Program-made: the position numbers and the translations under genes | Shown: positions 52,548 to 61,170 of the stretch, one piece after another | Layout of the letters: the number at the start of each line of letters is the position of its first letter | Numbering within the stretch: the stretch's first letter is position 1 | The notes under the pieces: model-generated | Seen by the model: the letters and a program-made list of their open reading frames with translations, nothing else | Told to the model about the DNA's origin: nothing | Databases searched by the model: none | DNA from: Cupriavidus sp. P-10 | GTDB taxonomy: Bacteria; Pseudomonadota; Gammaproteobacteria; Burkholderiales; Burkholderiaceae | DNA: 64,000 nt | Reading direction: 5' to 3' | NCBI RefSeq assembly: GCF_003402535.2 | Contig: NZ_AP025171.1 | Location: 2,046,001-2,110,000, forward strand

Positions 52548-52865
52548 ATGAAGGCCTCTACCATTCGAGTCGCGGAAGTCAATGCTGCAGCGGTTGAACG
52601 CTATAAAGAAATGCGTTCGGTCTTGATGGCGGCTTCAGGCGACGATCGAACGATGTGTGAAATCGTCGTGACCTCTCAGTTGGGCCTTCTGGGGCATGAA
52701 GTGCCCTTCAAACTGCATGCAAAGCGCCTGTTCGAGCTCAGCATATCCAAGCAGCAGTTGCAGAATGTGATCCTGGCGGGAGTTGGCGTTACTTTTGTAC
52801 TGCCACAGGCCGCGCTGGTTCTGGATTGGATCGATGAGGCCTACCAGCAATATCAGCAAAGCTAG
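52548..52865 (+). CDS. Small CMD/AhpD-fold-like protein
   Basis: A 105-residue all-helical protein: VERYKEMRSVLMAASGDDRT, CEIVVTSQLGLLGHEVPFKL with a conserved-type His, and LQNVILAGVGVTFVLPQAAL. The order E..V..Q....G.E.....H follows the carboxymuconolactone decarboxylase fold, but there is no CxxC and the protein is short. ATG 52548 is used; an in-frame GTG at 52506 is possible. It starts 76 bp from palindrome copy 8 and precedes the GMC gene by 289 bp. That gap contains a minus-strand protein-like frame (ending ITRFGRARRLN at 52926) that I could not assign. Confidence 0.65.
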   Translation: MKASTIRVAEVNAAAVERYKEMRSVLMAASGDDRTMCEIVVTSQLGLLGHEVPFKLHAKRLFELSISKQQLQNVILAGVGVTFVLPQAALVLDWIDEAYQQYQQS

Positions 52866-53154
52866 TGTGAGCTAAAGCCGCTCCTAGATCTCTTCTGGGG
52901 CGGCCACCGCCGTCTCTTGATGGCCTCAATTGAGGCGCCTAGCTCGCCCAAAACGTGTGATCCCGTCACCGACCTTCGGCGCCGGCACGGACCCTTTCTG
53001 GACATGTGCAGGAAATCGTTCCGGTCCAATCTTGAACGCTTCCATTGAGAGATGACGGGCAGTGCCATATTCCCTACCGCTGGTAGGAGAACACCAGTGT
53101 CGGACAGATGCCGCCGGCACCTGAACATAGTTGCACCCAAGGACTGGAGACAAA

Positions 53155-54780
53155 GTGAATTACACGGAGCGAGATTCAAATTTGTGGGACGACATCGTCG
53201 TTGGAGCGGGAAGCGCGGGCAGCGTCGTCGCAGCTCGACTAAGCGAGAACACCTCGCGGCGCGTTCTTGTCCTTGAGGCCGGCCCTCGGGAAGTGTGGCT
53301 GATGAAACCGTTCGGCCTCAGCTATTACCTTGACTTCTCGCGCTTCGAGTGGGGTTATTGGTCCCAGCCCGACGCCACACGTAATCTGCGAACCGACCAT
53401 TGGCGGCGCGGACGCGTGGTGGGCGGCAGCGGCAGCATCAATGGCATGAACTACGTGCGCGGTGCCCGTGCCGACTACGACCGTTGGGCTGCCATGGGCA
53501 ACGTCGGCTGGTCGGCCGATGACGTCATGCCTCTGTTCCGGGACATGGAGCGTTGCGAGCCCGGCTACCACTCGCCGCCTGACTACTCAATTCGTGGCAA
53601 TTCTGGTCCACTGCCCATCCGCGAGGTGCGACACTGCCATCCGCTCACGGAGGCGTTTCTCGAAGCTGCACAAGCGGCCGGCATTCCGCGCACACACGAT
53701 TTCAACGGTGCGCAGCAAGAAGGAGTTGGCTACGGACAATTCAACCAGCGCCGAGGAATGCGGGTGAGTTCGGCGGATGCATGGCTCAAACCGGCGCTGC
53801 GGCGCAAGAACCTGAAGCTGATTACGGAGGCGCTCGTACACAAGCTGCTGGTAAAGGAAGGTAGGGTTACGGGCGTCAAGTACGAACGCGATGGCGTCGT
53901 GCACGAGGCTCGGGCTGGCCGCGTCATCTTGTGCGGCGGAGCGATCAATACGCCGCAGCTTCTGATGCTATCGGGCATCGGCGGTGGAGAGGAACTGCAA
54001 GCGCTTGGCATCGATGTTGTGCTGCACCAGCCTGGGGTCGGACGGAACCTGATGGAGCATCCCCTGATTAGGCCCACTTGGCGTGTTAAGCGGCCGAGCT
54101 ACAGCCCTACGAACAACTTGTTGCGGATGGCAGGCTTTGGAGCCAAGTTCTTGTTGACAGGGCAAGGGCCGCTGGCCACGATTACAGAGGCCATGGGATT
54201 CCTGAGAACTTCACCGGCGGAACCCATGCCGGATGTTCACATGCTTTTCTCGGTCGCTGGCGCGGTCAACGACGACGAACTCAAGTTCTACAAGAGCCTC
54301 AAGGTGCTGCCATATCCGTCGTTCTCAATGGTGCTCGACAAGAGCTATCCCTTGAGCCGCGGCACCATCCGCCTCGCCAGCGCGGATCCTAAGGCTGCAC
54401 CGTTAATCGACCCCAACCTTCTGGGGGATTATGGCGATGTGGAAACGCTGGTGAAAGCGATAAAAATTCTGCGTCGTATCGTCTCCAAGTCGCCGTTGGC
54501 CGATATGGTGATGGAGGAGGTAGAGCCAGGCCCACACGTGACATCCGAAGCAGCGTTGGTCGAGTACGTCAAGGCCCGCGCCGGGCTGGCATACCATGCG
54601 TCGGGCACCTGCCGCATGGGAGTCGACGAAAAGGCAGTAGTGACTCCCGACCTCAAGGTAAGGGGACTGGAGAACCTCTGGATCGCCGATGCGTCGGTGA
54701 TGCCTGACCTGATCAGCGGAAACATCAACGCGGCGTGCATGATGATCGGAGAGAAGCTGGGGCGGCAGCTCCGAAACTGA
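53155..54780 (+). CDS. GMC-family FAD-dependent oxidoreductase
   Basis: A 541-residue GMC enzyme: FAD motif DIVVGAGSAGSVVAARLSEN, signature RVVGGSGSINGMNYVRGARA, second signature GAINTPQLLMLSGIGG, and active-site His in AYHASGTCRMG with Asn in SGNINAACMM. The start is GTG 53155, supported by GGAG seven bases upstream; the earlier in-frame ATG 53131 lacks a site. It is the only GMC gene on the plus strand and the rightmost gene of the catabolic region. It probably oxidises a primary alcohol. Confidence 0.93.
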   Translation: MNYTERDSNLWDDIVVGAGSAGSVVAARLSENTSRRVLVLEAGPREVWLMKPFGLSYYLDFSRFEWGYWSQPDATRNLRTDHWRRGRVVGGSGSINGMNYVRGARADYDRWAAMGNVGWSADDVMPLFRDMERCEPGYHSPPDYSIRGNSGPLPIREVRHCHPLTEAFLEAAQAAGIPRTHDFNGAQQEGVGYGQFNQRRGMRVSSADAWLKPALRRKNLKLITEALVHKLLVKEGRVTGVKYERDGVVHEARAGRVILCGGAINTPQLLMLSGIGGGEELQALGIDVVLHQPGVGRNLMEHPLIRPTWRVKRPSYSPTNNLLRMAGFGAKFLLTGQGPLATITEAMGFLRTSPAEPMPDVHMLFSVAGAVNDDELKFYKSLKVLPYPSFSMVLDKSYPLSRGTIRLASADPKAAPLIDPNLLGDYGDVETLVKAIKILRRIVSKSPLADMVMEEVEPGPHVTSEAALVEYVKARAGLAYHASGTCRMGVDEKAVVTPDLKVRGLENLWIADASVMPDLISGNINAACMMIGEKLGRQLRN

Positions 54781-54849
54781 TAGGTGCGAAAACAAGGCAG
54801 CCTGCAACCATTCTTTCAATTGCCCGGACATCCAACGGTGCCGAATGTC

Positions 54850-54930
54850 ATCACTTTCGTGGACGGTTCCGGCACGGACATCAGAGTGCGCCCGGCCACC
54901 CAACAGCACGACATTCTTCATGATGCTCAT
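54850..54930 (-). pseudogene. Truncated 5' end of an unknown gene at a module junction
   Basis: ATG 54930 overlaps the TGA of the RibD-C gene (ATGA coupling) and opens SIMKNVVLLGGRAHSDVRAG, which looks like the first strand of a nucleotide-binding protein. After about 25 codons the frame loses protein character and runs antisense into the GMC gene. The arrangement suggests that a coupled gene was cut off where the two genomic modules were joined, near 54.8 kb. Confidence 0.4.
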
Positions 54931-55649
54931 CCTTTGTTGACCTGGTAGCGCAGCCACACCGTGCTGTCCTTCATTGGCTTCACGTCGAGCAGGGAGAACG
55001 AGCGTGGCTGAACCGACGTCAGCGGTTCTTTGGCCGTGAACAGGCCAGGTGCTTGGGGCGAGGCGTCGGTGACGGGCGCCATCAGGATGCTCACCTCGTC
55101 CACCAGTCCATCCTGTAGGTAGGTCCAGTTCAGGACACCGCCGCCGCCGATCATCACGCGCTGCATCCCGAACAACGTGGCCAGCTTGTGCAGCACCAGG
55201 GCGTTGTCCAGCTTGTCCTGGCCGGCGATGACGTAGGAGATGCCCAGGCGCCTCAGCAAGTCCTTGTAGGCATTGCTGGCCTTCTCGGTCAGCACCGAGA
55301 CCACGTGCGCCCTGCGGGTGCCGTAGTTTACGAAGTTCTCCTGCCAGCCCAGCCGCCCGCTCGGGTCGATCGAGACGTAGTACATCGTCGCCTCGGCGTC
55401 CGCCACGAAGTCGCCATCGGGCACCTGCGCGGCCGATTCGTTCACGTCGGGCTTGCGATAGAACGTGTTGTTGTCGTCGGTGGTGACGCGGCCGTTCAGG
55501 TATCCGTTGATGTTGAAAACCTGCTGGTCGGTGTGCAGCGCCAGTTGCTCGTACAGGAGGGCCGCGGAGTCGAACTCCGGCAGGTCGATGTTGTGAATTC
55601 GGCCATCCAGAGTCGTCAGCGTATGGATGATAACGTAAGGCTTTTGCAT
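54927..55649 (-). CDS. RibD C-terminal / dihydrofolate reductase-fold family protein
   Basis: A 240-residue RibD_C-like reductase: YVIIHTLTTLDGRIHNIDLP, FVADAEATMYYVSIDPSGRL, AHVVSVLTEKASNAYKDLLR and VMIGGGGVLNWTYLQDGLVD with the conserved GGGG.LN...L..GLVDE. It binds NAD(P)H and probably reduces a carbonyl or imine. ATG 55649 fits the family start. It is last in the leftward group read from 59598, 27 bp after the cyclophilin-like gene, and its stop overlaps a truncated downstream gene. Confidence 0.88.
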   Translation of the reverse strand: MQKPYVIIHTLTTLDGRIHNIDLPEFDSAALLYEQLALHTDQQVFNINGYLNGRVTTDDNNTFYRKPDVNESAAQVPDGDFVADAEATMYYVSIDPSGRLGWQENFVNYGTRRAHVVSVLTEKASNAYKDLLRRLGISYVIAGQDKLDNALVLHKLATLFGMQRVMIGGGGVLNWTYLQDGLVDEVSILMAPVTDASPQAPGLFTAKEPLTSVQPRSFSLLDVKPMKDSTVWLRYQVNKG

Positions 55650-55676
55650 GGAGGTCTCCCTGTCCTTCATCGGAAG

Positions 55677-56228
55677 CTAGTTCTTGGAAAACACCACCCG
55701 CACATCGCCCCGGCCGAGCGCCTGGGCCAGGCCGGCAGGGTCGTCCACGCGGCCAAGACGGGTGTACGAGTAGGGTGAATCGAAGGTCTTGTAGAAGACG
55801 ACCACGGTGCGCGCTCCCCACAGCAGAAGGTCGCCGGTGCGGATGGTTCCCGGCTGGAACGTGGCGGTGGGCAGCGCCTGGGGCAGTTCCTTCTTCTTCT
55901 CGTTGCCGTTGAGCTCTTCCATGTCCAGCGTCAGCGGCAGCTTGGCGGACAATGCGCAGGCGGCCTCGGTGTCGGCCAGGGTGATGGCGAAGCGGCGTTC
56001 GCCGACGGTCATCCACATGCGTGATTCCTCCGATTGGCTTGCGGTCCGCGCGGCATCCGGTCCCGCGGGACTGGCCGCCTGGGCGGCATGGCTGCCAGTC
56101 AGTGCAAGGAGAAGCAGCGGCAGCCCGAGCAGCCGTATGGCCCGCGCGCGCCAGGAATGGCCGTGGGTTGCCGCACCCATCGAGACGCCGGTGCTGATTG
56201 CATCCACATCAAAGGTTCTGATGGCCAT
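55677..56228 (-). CDS. Exported cyclophilin-like fold protein
   Basis: A 183-residue protein: hydrophobic signal region RLLGLPLLLLALTGSHAAQA, then WMTVGERRFAITLADTEAAC, KLPLTLDMEELNGNEKK and RTGDLLLWGARTVVVFYKTF, followed by YTRLGRVDDPAGLAQALG. This is the cyclophilin-like fold (PF18050-type), whose members lack proven isomerase activity. The N-terminus before the hydrophobic stretch is unusually long (about 33 residues). It sits between an MFS exporter and the RibD-C gene in the right-hand module. Confidence 0.83.
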   Translation of the reverse strand: MAIRTFDVDAISTGVSMGAATHGHSWRARAIRLLGLPLLLLALTGSHAAQAASPAGPDAARTASQSEESRMWMTVGERRFAITLADTEAACALSAKLPLTLDMEELNGNEKKKELPQALPTATFQPGTIRTGDLLLWGARTVVVFYKTFDSPYSYTRLGRVDDPAGLAQALGRGDVRVVFSKN

Positions 56229-56255
56229 GGGTTCCCCTTGCAATACGGACAGGGA

Positions 56256-57470
56256 TCAGGCCGCTTGACGCGCTTGCGCGCGCGAGGTCTGAAAGGTCAG
56301 GAAGGCGGCAAACAGCAACACCACCGCGCTGGCGATGAAAGTGCTCTGATAGCCGCTGGCATCGAAAAGCAGGCCGCCAACCGTCGAGCCGAGGGCAATG
56401 GCGAACTGGATGACCGCCACCATCAGGCCGCCGCCCGCTTCGGCGTCGTGCGGCATGGCCTTTGCGATCCAGCTCCACCAGCCCACGGGGGTGGCAGTCG
56501 CCATCAATCCCCACAGGCCCAGCAACACGGCCACGGGAAGCACCCAGGCGCCCACCGGAATCAGCGCCACGGCGATCACCGACATGAGGATCGGAATGGT
56601 GATGAGCGGGCCGTACAGGCCGCGCTTGAGAATCGTGCCGATGACCGCGGTGCCGATGAAGCCCGCGATGCCGATCACCAGCAGCAGCAGCGACAGCGTT
56701 GACACGCTGACATGCGTCACCGTTTCAAGGAAGGGACGCAGGTAGGTGAACAACGCGAACTGGCCCATGAAGAAGGCCCCGCAGCCGGCCATGCCGTAGG
56801 CGACGGTGCGGCTCTTGAGCACCTTGAAGACGTTGCCGGAGCCGGGGGCGCGTGCTTGCGTCTTCATGGCGGGCAAGGCGAACCATTGCCAAACCAATGC
56901 GATCAGCGCCACGGGCACCAGAGCGAAGAAGGCACCGCGCCATCCGATGATGGAACCCAGCCAGGCACCCAGCGGAGCTGCGATCACCGTCGCCAGCGCG
57001 TTGCCTCCGTTGAAGATTGCCAGGGCCTTCGGCACGTCACGGGAGGGCACCAGGCGGATCGCCATAGCTGCCGACATCGACCAGAAGCCACCGATCACCA
57101 CGCCAATGAGCGCGCGCCCGATCATGTAGATCAGGTAGTTCGGCGCCATCGCGACGATGGCGCCAGAAACGCCCATCAGGACGGTCAGGACGAGCAGCAG
57201 CTTCTTGCGGTCCATGGTGCCGGCCAGGGCCGAGATCGACAGGCTGGTCAGTACCGCGAAGGCGCCGGAGATCGCAATGCCCTGACCAGCCATCCCCTCG
57301 GTGATCCGCAGGTCGTCAGCGATCGGCGTCAGCAGGCTCACGGGCATGAATTCGGAGGCCACGAGTGCGAACACGCACAGGGATAGGGCGAAGACGCCGC
57401 TCCAGTAAGCGGGCCGGTCTTCAGTTTCGGTTTGTGCCCCGACAGGAGTGTCAGATGTGTTGGGTGTCAT
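56256..57470 (-). CDS. MFS transporter, DHA1 drug/sugar efflux type
   Basis: A 404-residue inner-membrane carrier with about 12 helices: ALSLCVFALVASEFMPVSLL, AISGAFAVLTSLSISALAGT, GRALIGVVIGGFWSMSAAMA and PLGAWLGSIIGWRGAFFALV. This matches AraJ/NepI-type DHA1 exporters. ATG 57470 is used; longer starts exist. It follows the alpha/beta hydrolase gene by 204 bp; in that gap at 57544-57558 there is a sequence resembling the LysR-type palindrome found near 59764, so the MFS gene may have its own regulated promoter. Confidence 0.9.
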   Translation of the reverse strand: MTPNTSDTPVGAQTETEDRPAYWSGVFALSLCVFALVASEFMPVSLLTPIADDLRITEGMAGQGIAISGAFAVLTSLSISALAGTMDRKKLLLVLTVLMGVSGAIVAMAPNYLIYMIGRALIGVVIGGFWSMSAAMAIRLVPSRDVPKALAIFNGGNALATVIAAPLGAWLGSIIGWRGAFFALVPVALIALVWQWFALPAMKTQARAPGSGNVFKVLKSRTVAYGMAGCGAFFMGQFALFTYLRPFLETVTHVSVSTLSLLLLVIGIAGFIGTAVIGTILKRGLYGPLITIPILMSVIAVALIPVGAWVLPVAVLLGLWGLMATATPVGWWSWIAKAMPHDAEAGGGLMVAVIQFAIALGSTVGGLLFDASGYQSTFIASAVVLLFAAFLTFQTSRAQARQAA

Positions 57471-57543
57471 GAAATTCTTTGTTTTGTCCCGAGGCTCATA
57501 GGAAATCGCCATGCGCATCCGTTGGACGGGCATGGCGACGTAA

Positions 57544-57558
57544 ATAACAGTCGCTAAT
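57544..57558. promoter_or_regulatory. Possible second LysR-type site of the right-hand module
   Basis: ATAACAGTCGCTAAT followed by CAAAGG. The right half CTAATCAAAGG is identical to the sequence at 59774-59784, next to the palindrome between the SDR and LysR genes; the left half is degenerate. It lies 74 bp upstream of the MFS gene. Confidence 0.4.
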
Positions 57559-57674
57559 CAAAGGACCGGCGCTCCCCGGTCCTTGCCGTGGGATTGCGGC
57601 AGTCGCCTTCCCACTGAGGCAGATGGCGCACCATCCGCCTCATCCCTGATGATTCAACCGGCCAATCGGCGCGC

Positions 57675-58781
57675 TCAGGCCAGGTGTTGCTTGAAGAACG
57701 CCGTCAGCTTGTCGAACGGAATCTTGTCCACCTGGTCGTACAGATCCACGTGGACGGCTCCAGGGACGATCAAGAGTTCCTTCGGCTCTGCCGCAGCCGC
57801 GTAGGCGGTTTCGCTGAAGTAGCGCGAATGCGCGTTCTCGCCGTGGACGAAGAGGACGGGCCGCGGCGCGATCTCCTTGATGTAGGTGAGGATCGGCATG
57901 TTCATGAACGACAGCGGCGTGGTGAACGTCCAGGCGTTGCCCGAGTTGACTGAGCGCGCGTGGTAGCCGCGCTTCGTCCGGTAGTAGTCGGCGTATTCGA
58001 CCAGGAACTGTGCCTCGCCACCTTTCAGCTCGTTGTAGGGCGGCTGGTAGGCGGGCTTGCCGGCTTCCGCGTCCTTCCAGCGTTGCTGGCTCAGTTGCTC
58101 CAGCGTCTGCGTGCGCTGTTCGAGGGTCACGCTGTCGTTGTAGCCCTTGGACATGACGCGGGTCATGTCGTACATGGTGCTGGCAACGACCGCCTTCACG
58201 CGCTTGTCCACGGCGACGGCATTGAGCACCATGCCGCCCCAGCCGCAGATGCCGATGACCCCGATGCGCTCACGGTCCACGTTGGGTTGCAGGCCGAGGC
58301 AGTCCACGGCGGCGCTCACGTCTTCGGTGTTGATGTCCGGCGAGGCGACATTGCGCGGTTCGCCGCCGCTTTCGCCGGTATAGGATGGATCGAACGCGAG
58401 GGTGACGAAGCCACGCTCGGCCATGGTCTGCGCATACAGGCCCGAGGACTGCTCCTTCACCGCGCCGAACGGACCGCAGACAACCAGGGCCGCCTGCTTG
58501 CCGCTGGCGCCTTTGGGTTGATACAGATCGCCCGCTAGGGTGATGCCGTAGCGGTTCTTGAAAGTGACCTTCTTGTGATCAACCTTGTCACTCTTGGGGA
58601 AGGTCTTGTCCCATTTGTCGCTGAGCTTCAAGCGCGTCTGCGCGGCGGCAGGGCCCGTGGCGATTGCTCCCACGCCCAATGCGGCGATCCCGGTAGCCGT
58701 CATCTTCAGCACGTTGCGACGGCCGACGTTGGCGTCGTCTTGATGGGCAACGGCGGTGCCAATTTCATTGTTCTTCTCCAT
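57675..58781 (-). CDS. Tat-exported alpha/beta hydrolase (dienelactone hydrolase-like)
   Basis: A 368-residue alpha/beta hydrolase. Residues about 20-48 form a twin-arginine signal (GRRNVLKMTATGIAALGVGA ... AAAQT). The mature protein has YGITLAGDLYQPKGASGKQA, oxyanion-region GPFGAVKEQSSG and DPSYTGESGGEPRN. The nucleophile elbow reads GICGWGG, with Cys in the nucleophile position instead of Ser, as in dienelactone hydrolases. The last part holds FVHGENAHSRYFSETAY and the His in PGAVHVDLYDQ. It follows the frameshifted SDR by 53 bp. Confidence 0.9.
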   Translation of the reverse strand: MEKNNEIGTAVAHQDDANVGRRNVLKMTATGIAALGVGAIATGPAAAQTRLKLSDKWDKTFPKSDKVDHKKVTFKNRYGITLAGDLYQPKGASGKQAALVVCGPFGAVKEQSSGLYAQTMAERGFVTLAFDPSYTGESGGEPRNVASPDINTEDVSAAVDCLGLQPNVDRERIGVIGICGWGGMVLNAVAVDKRVKAVVASTMYDMTRVMSKGYNDSVTLEQRTQTLEQLSQQRWKDAEAGKPAYQPPYNELKGGEAQFLVEYADYYRTKRGYHARSVNSGNAWTFTTPLSFMNMPILTYIKEIAPRPVLFVHGENAHSRYFSETAYAAAAEPKELLIVPGAVHVDLYDQVDKIPFDKLTAFFKQHLA

Positions 58782-58834
58782 GGTGAAAGTCCTTTCCTGC
58801 TCGAAATTGAATTGATTGGGTGTGATAGAAGACG

Positions 58835-59598
58835 TCAAACGGTCTGTCCGCCATCGACGACGAGGTTGGAGCCCGTCGAGAAGGCAGCTTTCTCCGAGCA
58901 CAGCCAGAGCACTGTCGCTGCAAGCTCCTCGGGGCGGCCCGGGCGGCCGACGGGTTCGTTGGCGACCACCGTCCGCAGGCCTTCTTCCGTGCCGCCCGTG
59001 AAGCGTTCCATCATGGGCGTGGCGACGAAGCCGGGCGAGACGACATTCACGCGGGTGCCCTTGGCAGCGTAGTCGAGCGCCGCAGCCTTGCTCATGCCGA
59101 TGACGCCCCATTTGGAGGCGCAGTAGGCGGCCTGCCCGGCAAAGCCCTTGACGCCAGCGCCCGACGAGATGTTGACGATGGAGCCGCCGTCTTGCTTGAG
59201 CACCTGCGGGATCTGGTGCTTCATGCTGAAGAAGACGCCGCCCAGGTTGATGCCGATCTGGCGCTCCCATTCCTCGGTGGAAATGTCGGCCAGGGCGATG
59301 ACCTCGTGTTCGACGCCGGCGTTGTTCAGGACGAAGTCGAGCCGGCCGAAGGTGGAGATCGTCTTGGCAACCGCCGCCTGGATTTCATCCTCCTTCGCCA
59401 CGTCGCAGCGGATGGAGATCGCACGGCCACCGGCCTGCTCGTTCATTTGAACGGTTTCTGCGTGCTCGCCTCGGTGCGACCCACCACGGCGACGCTGGCG
59501 CCTGCCTTGGCGAAGGCCAGTGCGGTGGCGCGGCCGATGCCCGTGCCGCCGCCGGTGACGAAGGCGACCTTGCCCGCGAAATCAAATTGGATGGCCAT
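58835..59598 (-). pseudogene. SDR-family oxidoreductase broken by a 1-bp deletion
   Basis: ATG 59598 with a strong AAGGAG opens FAGKVAFVTGGGTGIGRATA and runs to VVGRTEASTQKPFK, where it stops. The next frame starts at once with NEQAGGRAISIRCDVAKEDE and continues with normal SDR blocks (LDFVLNNAGVEHEV, IVNISSGAGVKGF, AAYCASKWGVIG, GSNLVVDGGQTV). Adding one base after the TTT at about 59465-59467 (plus strand) restores a 254-codon gene, and the span of 764 bp is one short of a multiple of three. It may be a real null mutation or a sequencing error. It is the first gene divergent from LysR. Confidence 0.85.
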
Positions 59599-59763
59599 GT
59601 GAACTCCTTTGCAGTCTTCGGTTGAAAGACATGGAAGGAGCACGCTTCAGCTCGCGCGGGCGTCAGTGAATTCGCATGCCCTAAACGCAGACCTCCATCG
59701 GTATGTGGCAAATTTTCCCGCTTCTCGCGCACCTTGACTACCTAATGAATGCTTAAAAGGTAT

Positions 59764-59778
59764 ATTAGTTGCACTAAT
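59764..59778. promoter_or_regulatory. LysR-type operator between divergent SDR and lysR genes
   Basis: ATTAGT-TGC-ACTAAT, a perfect 6-3-6 palindrome fitting the LysR T-N11-A pattern. It lies 25 bp before the lysR ATG at 59804 and 165 bp before the SDR start, the usual position for a regulator acting on itself and its divergent target. Confidence 0.7.
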
Positions 59779-59803
59779 CAAAGGTGGGTGAGAAACTGCA
59801 AGC

Positions 59804-60718
59804 ATGGTCAGACGAAACCTCAACGATCTACTCTCATTTGTCACGGTGGCGCGAGAAGGCAGCTTCACGCGCGCGGCCGCGCTCTTGGGTGTCACACAAT
59901 CGGCTCTGAGCCAGGCCATCAGCGGGCTGGAAGCCCGACTGGAGATTCGCTTGCTCACCCGTACCACGCGCAGCGTCTCGCCCACGGCGGCCGGGGAGCG
60001 GCTGTTGCAAGCCATCGGGTACCGCTTCGACGAGATCGAAGCGGAGTTGGATGAGTTGTCGGGACTGCGCGACAAGCCGGCCGGCACGGTGCGCATCACC
60101 TGCGGCGACCATGTGCTCAAGACGACGCTCCTGCCGAAGATCGCGCCGCTGCTGCACCAATATCCCGACGTGAAAGTGGAGTTCGACGTCAACTACGGGT
60201 TCCGGGACATCGTGGCCGACCGCTTCGATGCGGGCGTGCGCCTGGGCGACACCATCGACAAGGACATGATCGCGGCGCCGATCGGCCCGAAGCTGCGCAT
60301 GGCGGCGGTCGCCGCGCCGGACTACTTCGCCAAGCATCCGAAGCCGAAGACGCCGGAAGACCTGACCAAGCACAGTTGCATCAACCTGCGATTTCCCACG
60401 CATGGCGGGTTGTACGTTTGGGAGTTCGGACGCCGGGGCAAGGAACTGAACGTGCGTGTCGAGGGACAGGTCACGCTCAACAGCACCCCGCACATCGTTC
60501 AGGCGGCGCTGGAGGGCCTGGGTGTCGCCTTTCTCCCGGAAGAAGAGTTCGCGCCCCACATCGAGGAAGGCCGGCTCATCCGCGTGCTGGACGACTGGTG
60601 CGCGCCGTTCGAGGGGTATTACCTCTATTACCCGAGCCGGCGGCAACCATCGCCCGCGTTTTCGTTGGTGGTCGATGCGCTTCGCTCGCACGAAGCTACT
60701 GGAAAGAAACGGCGATAG
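59804..60718 (+). CDS. LysR-type transcriptional regulator
   Basis: A 304-residue LysR protein of the CrgA/YafC-like branch: HTH residues 5-65 (NLNDLLSFVTVAREGSFTRA, LGVTQSALSQAISGLEARLE, RLLTRTTRSVSPTAAGERLL), then the effector domain with GTVRITCGDHVLKTTLLPKI and LRMAAVAAPDYFAKHPKP. It is divergent from the SDR-hydrolase-MFS-cyclophilin-RibD group and has a perfect palindrome 25 bp upstream. Regulators of this branch near SDR and hydrolase genes often respond to small electrophiles or aldehydes; that is inference only. Confidence 0.94.
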   Translation: MVRRNLNDLLSFVTVAREGSFTRAAALLGVTQSALSQAISGLEARLEIRLLTRTTRSVSPTAAGERLLQAIGYRFDEIEAELDELSGLRDKPAGTVRITCGDHVLKTTLLPKIAPLLHQYPDVKVEFDVNYGFRDIVADRFDAGVRLGDTIDKDMIAAPIGPKLRMAAVAAPDYFAKHPKPKTPEDLTKHSCINLRFPTHGGLYVWEFGRRGKELNVRVEGQVTLNSTPHIVQAALEGLGVAFLPEEEFAPHIEEGRLIRVLDDWCAPFEGYYLYYPSRRQPSPAFSLVVDALRSHEATGKKRR

Positions 60719-60728
60719 CGCCCGCTAG

Positions 60729-61170
60729 ATGAAGTCCATGACTCGGTACATGGCAGCGTTTCTGGCTGCCGCCGTGGCGACTGGCGCTATTGCCAGCATC
60801 TTCCAGACGCAGATCGTCCTCGGTCAACTCGTCGAGTTCGGCGCGCCGGTGACGCGGTTCGGGCCTGGAGCACATTGGAAGACTTGGCGAGGTTCGGGCC
60901 GGTCATGGTCGGCATGGCGGTTACTGTGCTGCTGCCTGCGGTTCTCGCGGGGCATCTGGTCCTTCGCGCTGTTCCTCCTGCCTGGCGCAGGATTGTTTTC
61001 GCTGTCGCGGGTGTGGCTGTGTTGTGACTGGCGTTCTGGCTGATGCGCTCGGTGATCCCCATGCCTGCGATCCCTGGCACAAGGGGGCAGCTCGGCCATG
61101 CGCTGATGTCTCTGTCCGGGGGCGTCGGCGGTCTGCTGTATGCAAGCCTTACTTCGCCAGCACGGTGGTC
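60729..61170 (+). pseudogene. Decayed inner-membrane protein gene
   Basis: The frame opens KSMTRYMAAFLAAAVATGAI and continues to LGQLVEFGAPVT. After an apparent frameshift near 60850-60880 another frame continues DLARFGPVMVGMAVTVLLPA and GHLVLRAVPPAWRRIVFAVA, meets a TGA at 61025-61027, then goes on LAFWLMRSVIPMPAIPGTRG and ALMSLSGGVGGLLYASLTSP. The pieces form a plausible protein of about 145 residues with four hydrophobic segments. Two lesions make it a pseudogene. I do not recognise the family. The rest of the gap to 61422 shows no gene. Confidence 0.6.

Noticed and set aside
54403..56016. 537-codon open frame on the minus strand across GMC, RibD-C and cyclophilin-like genes
   Set aside because: It runs out of phase or antisense through three recognisable genes and reads as low-complexity Arg/Gly/Pro sequence; only its short 54850-54930 part looked gene-like and is reported separately.
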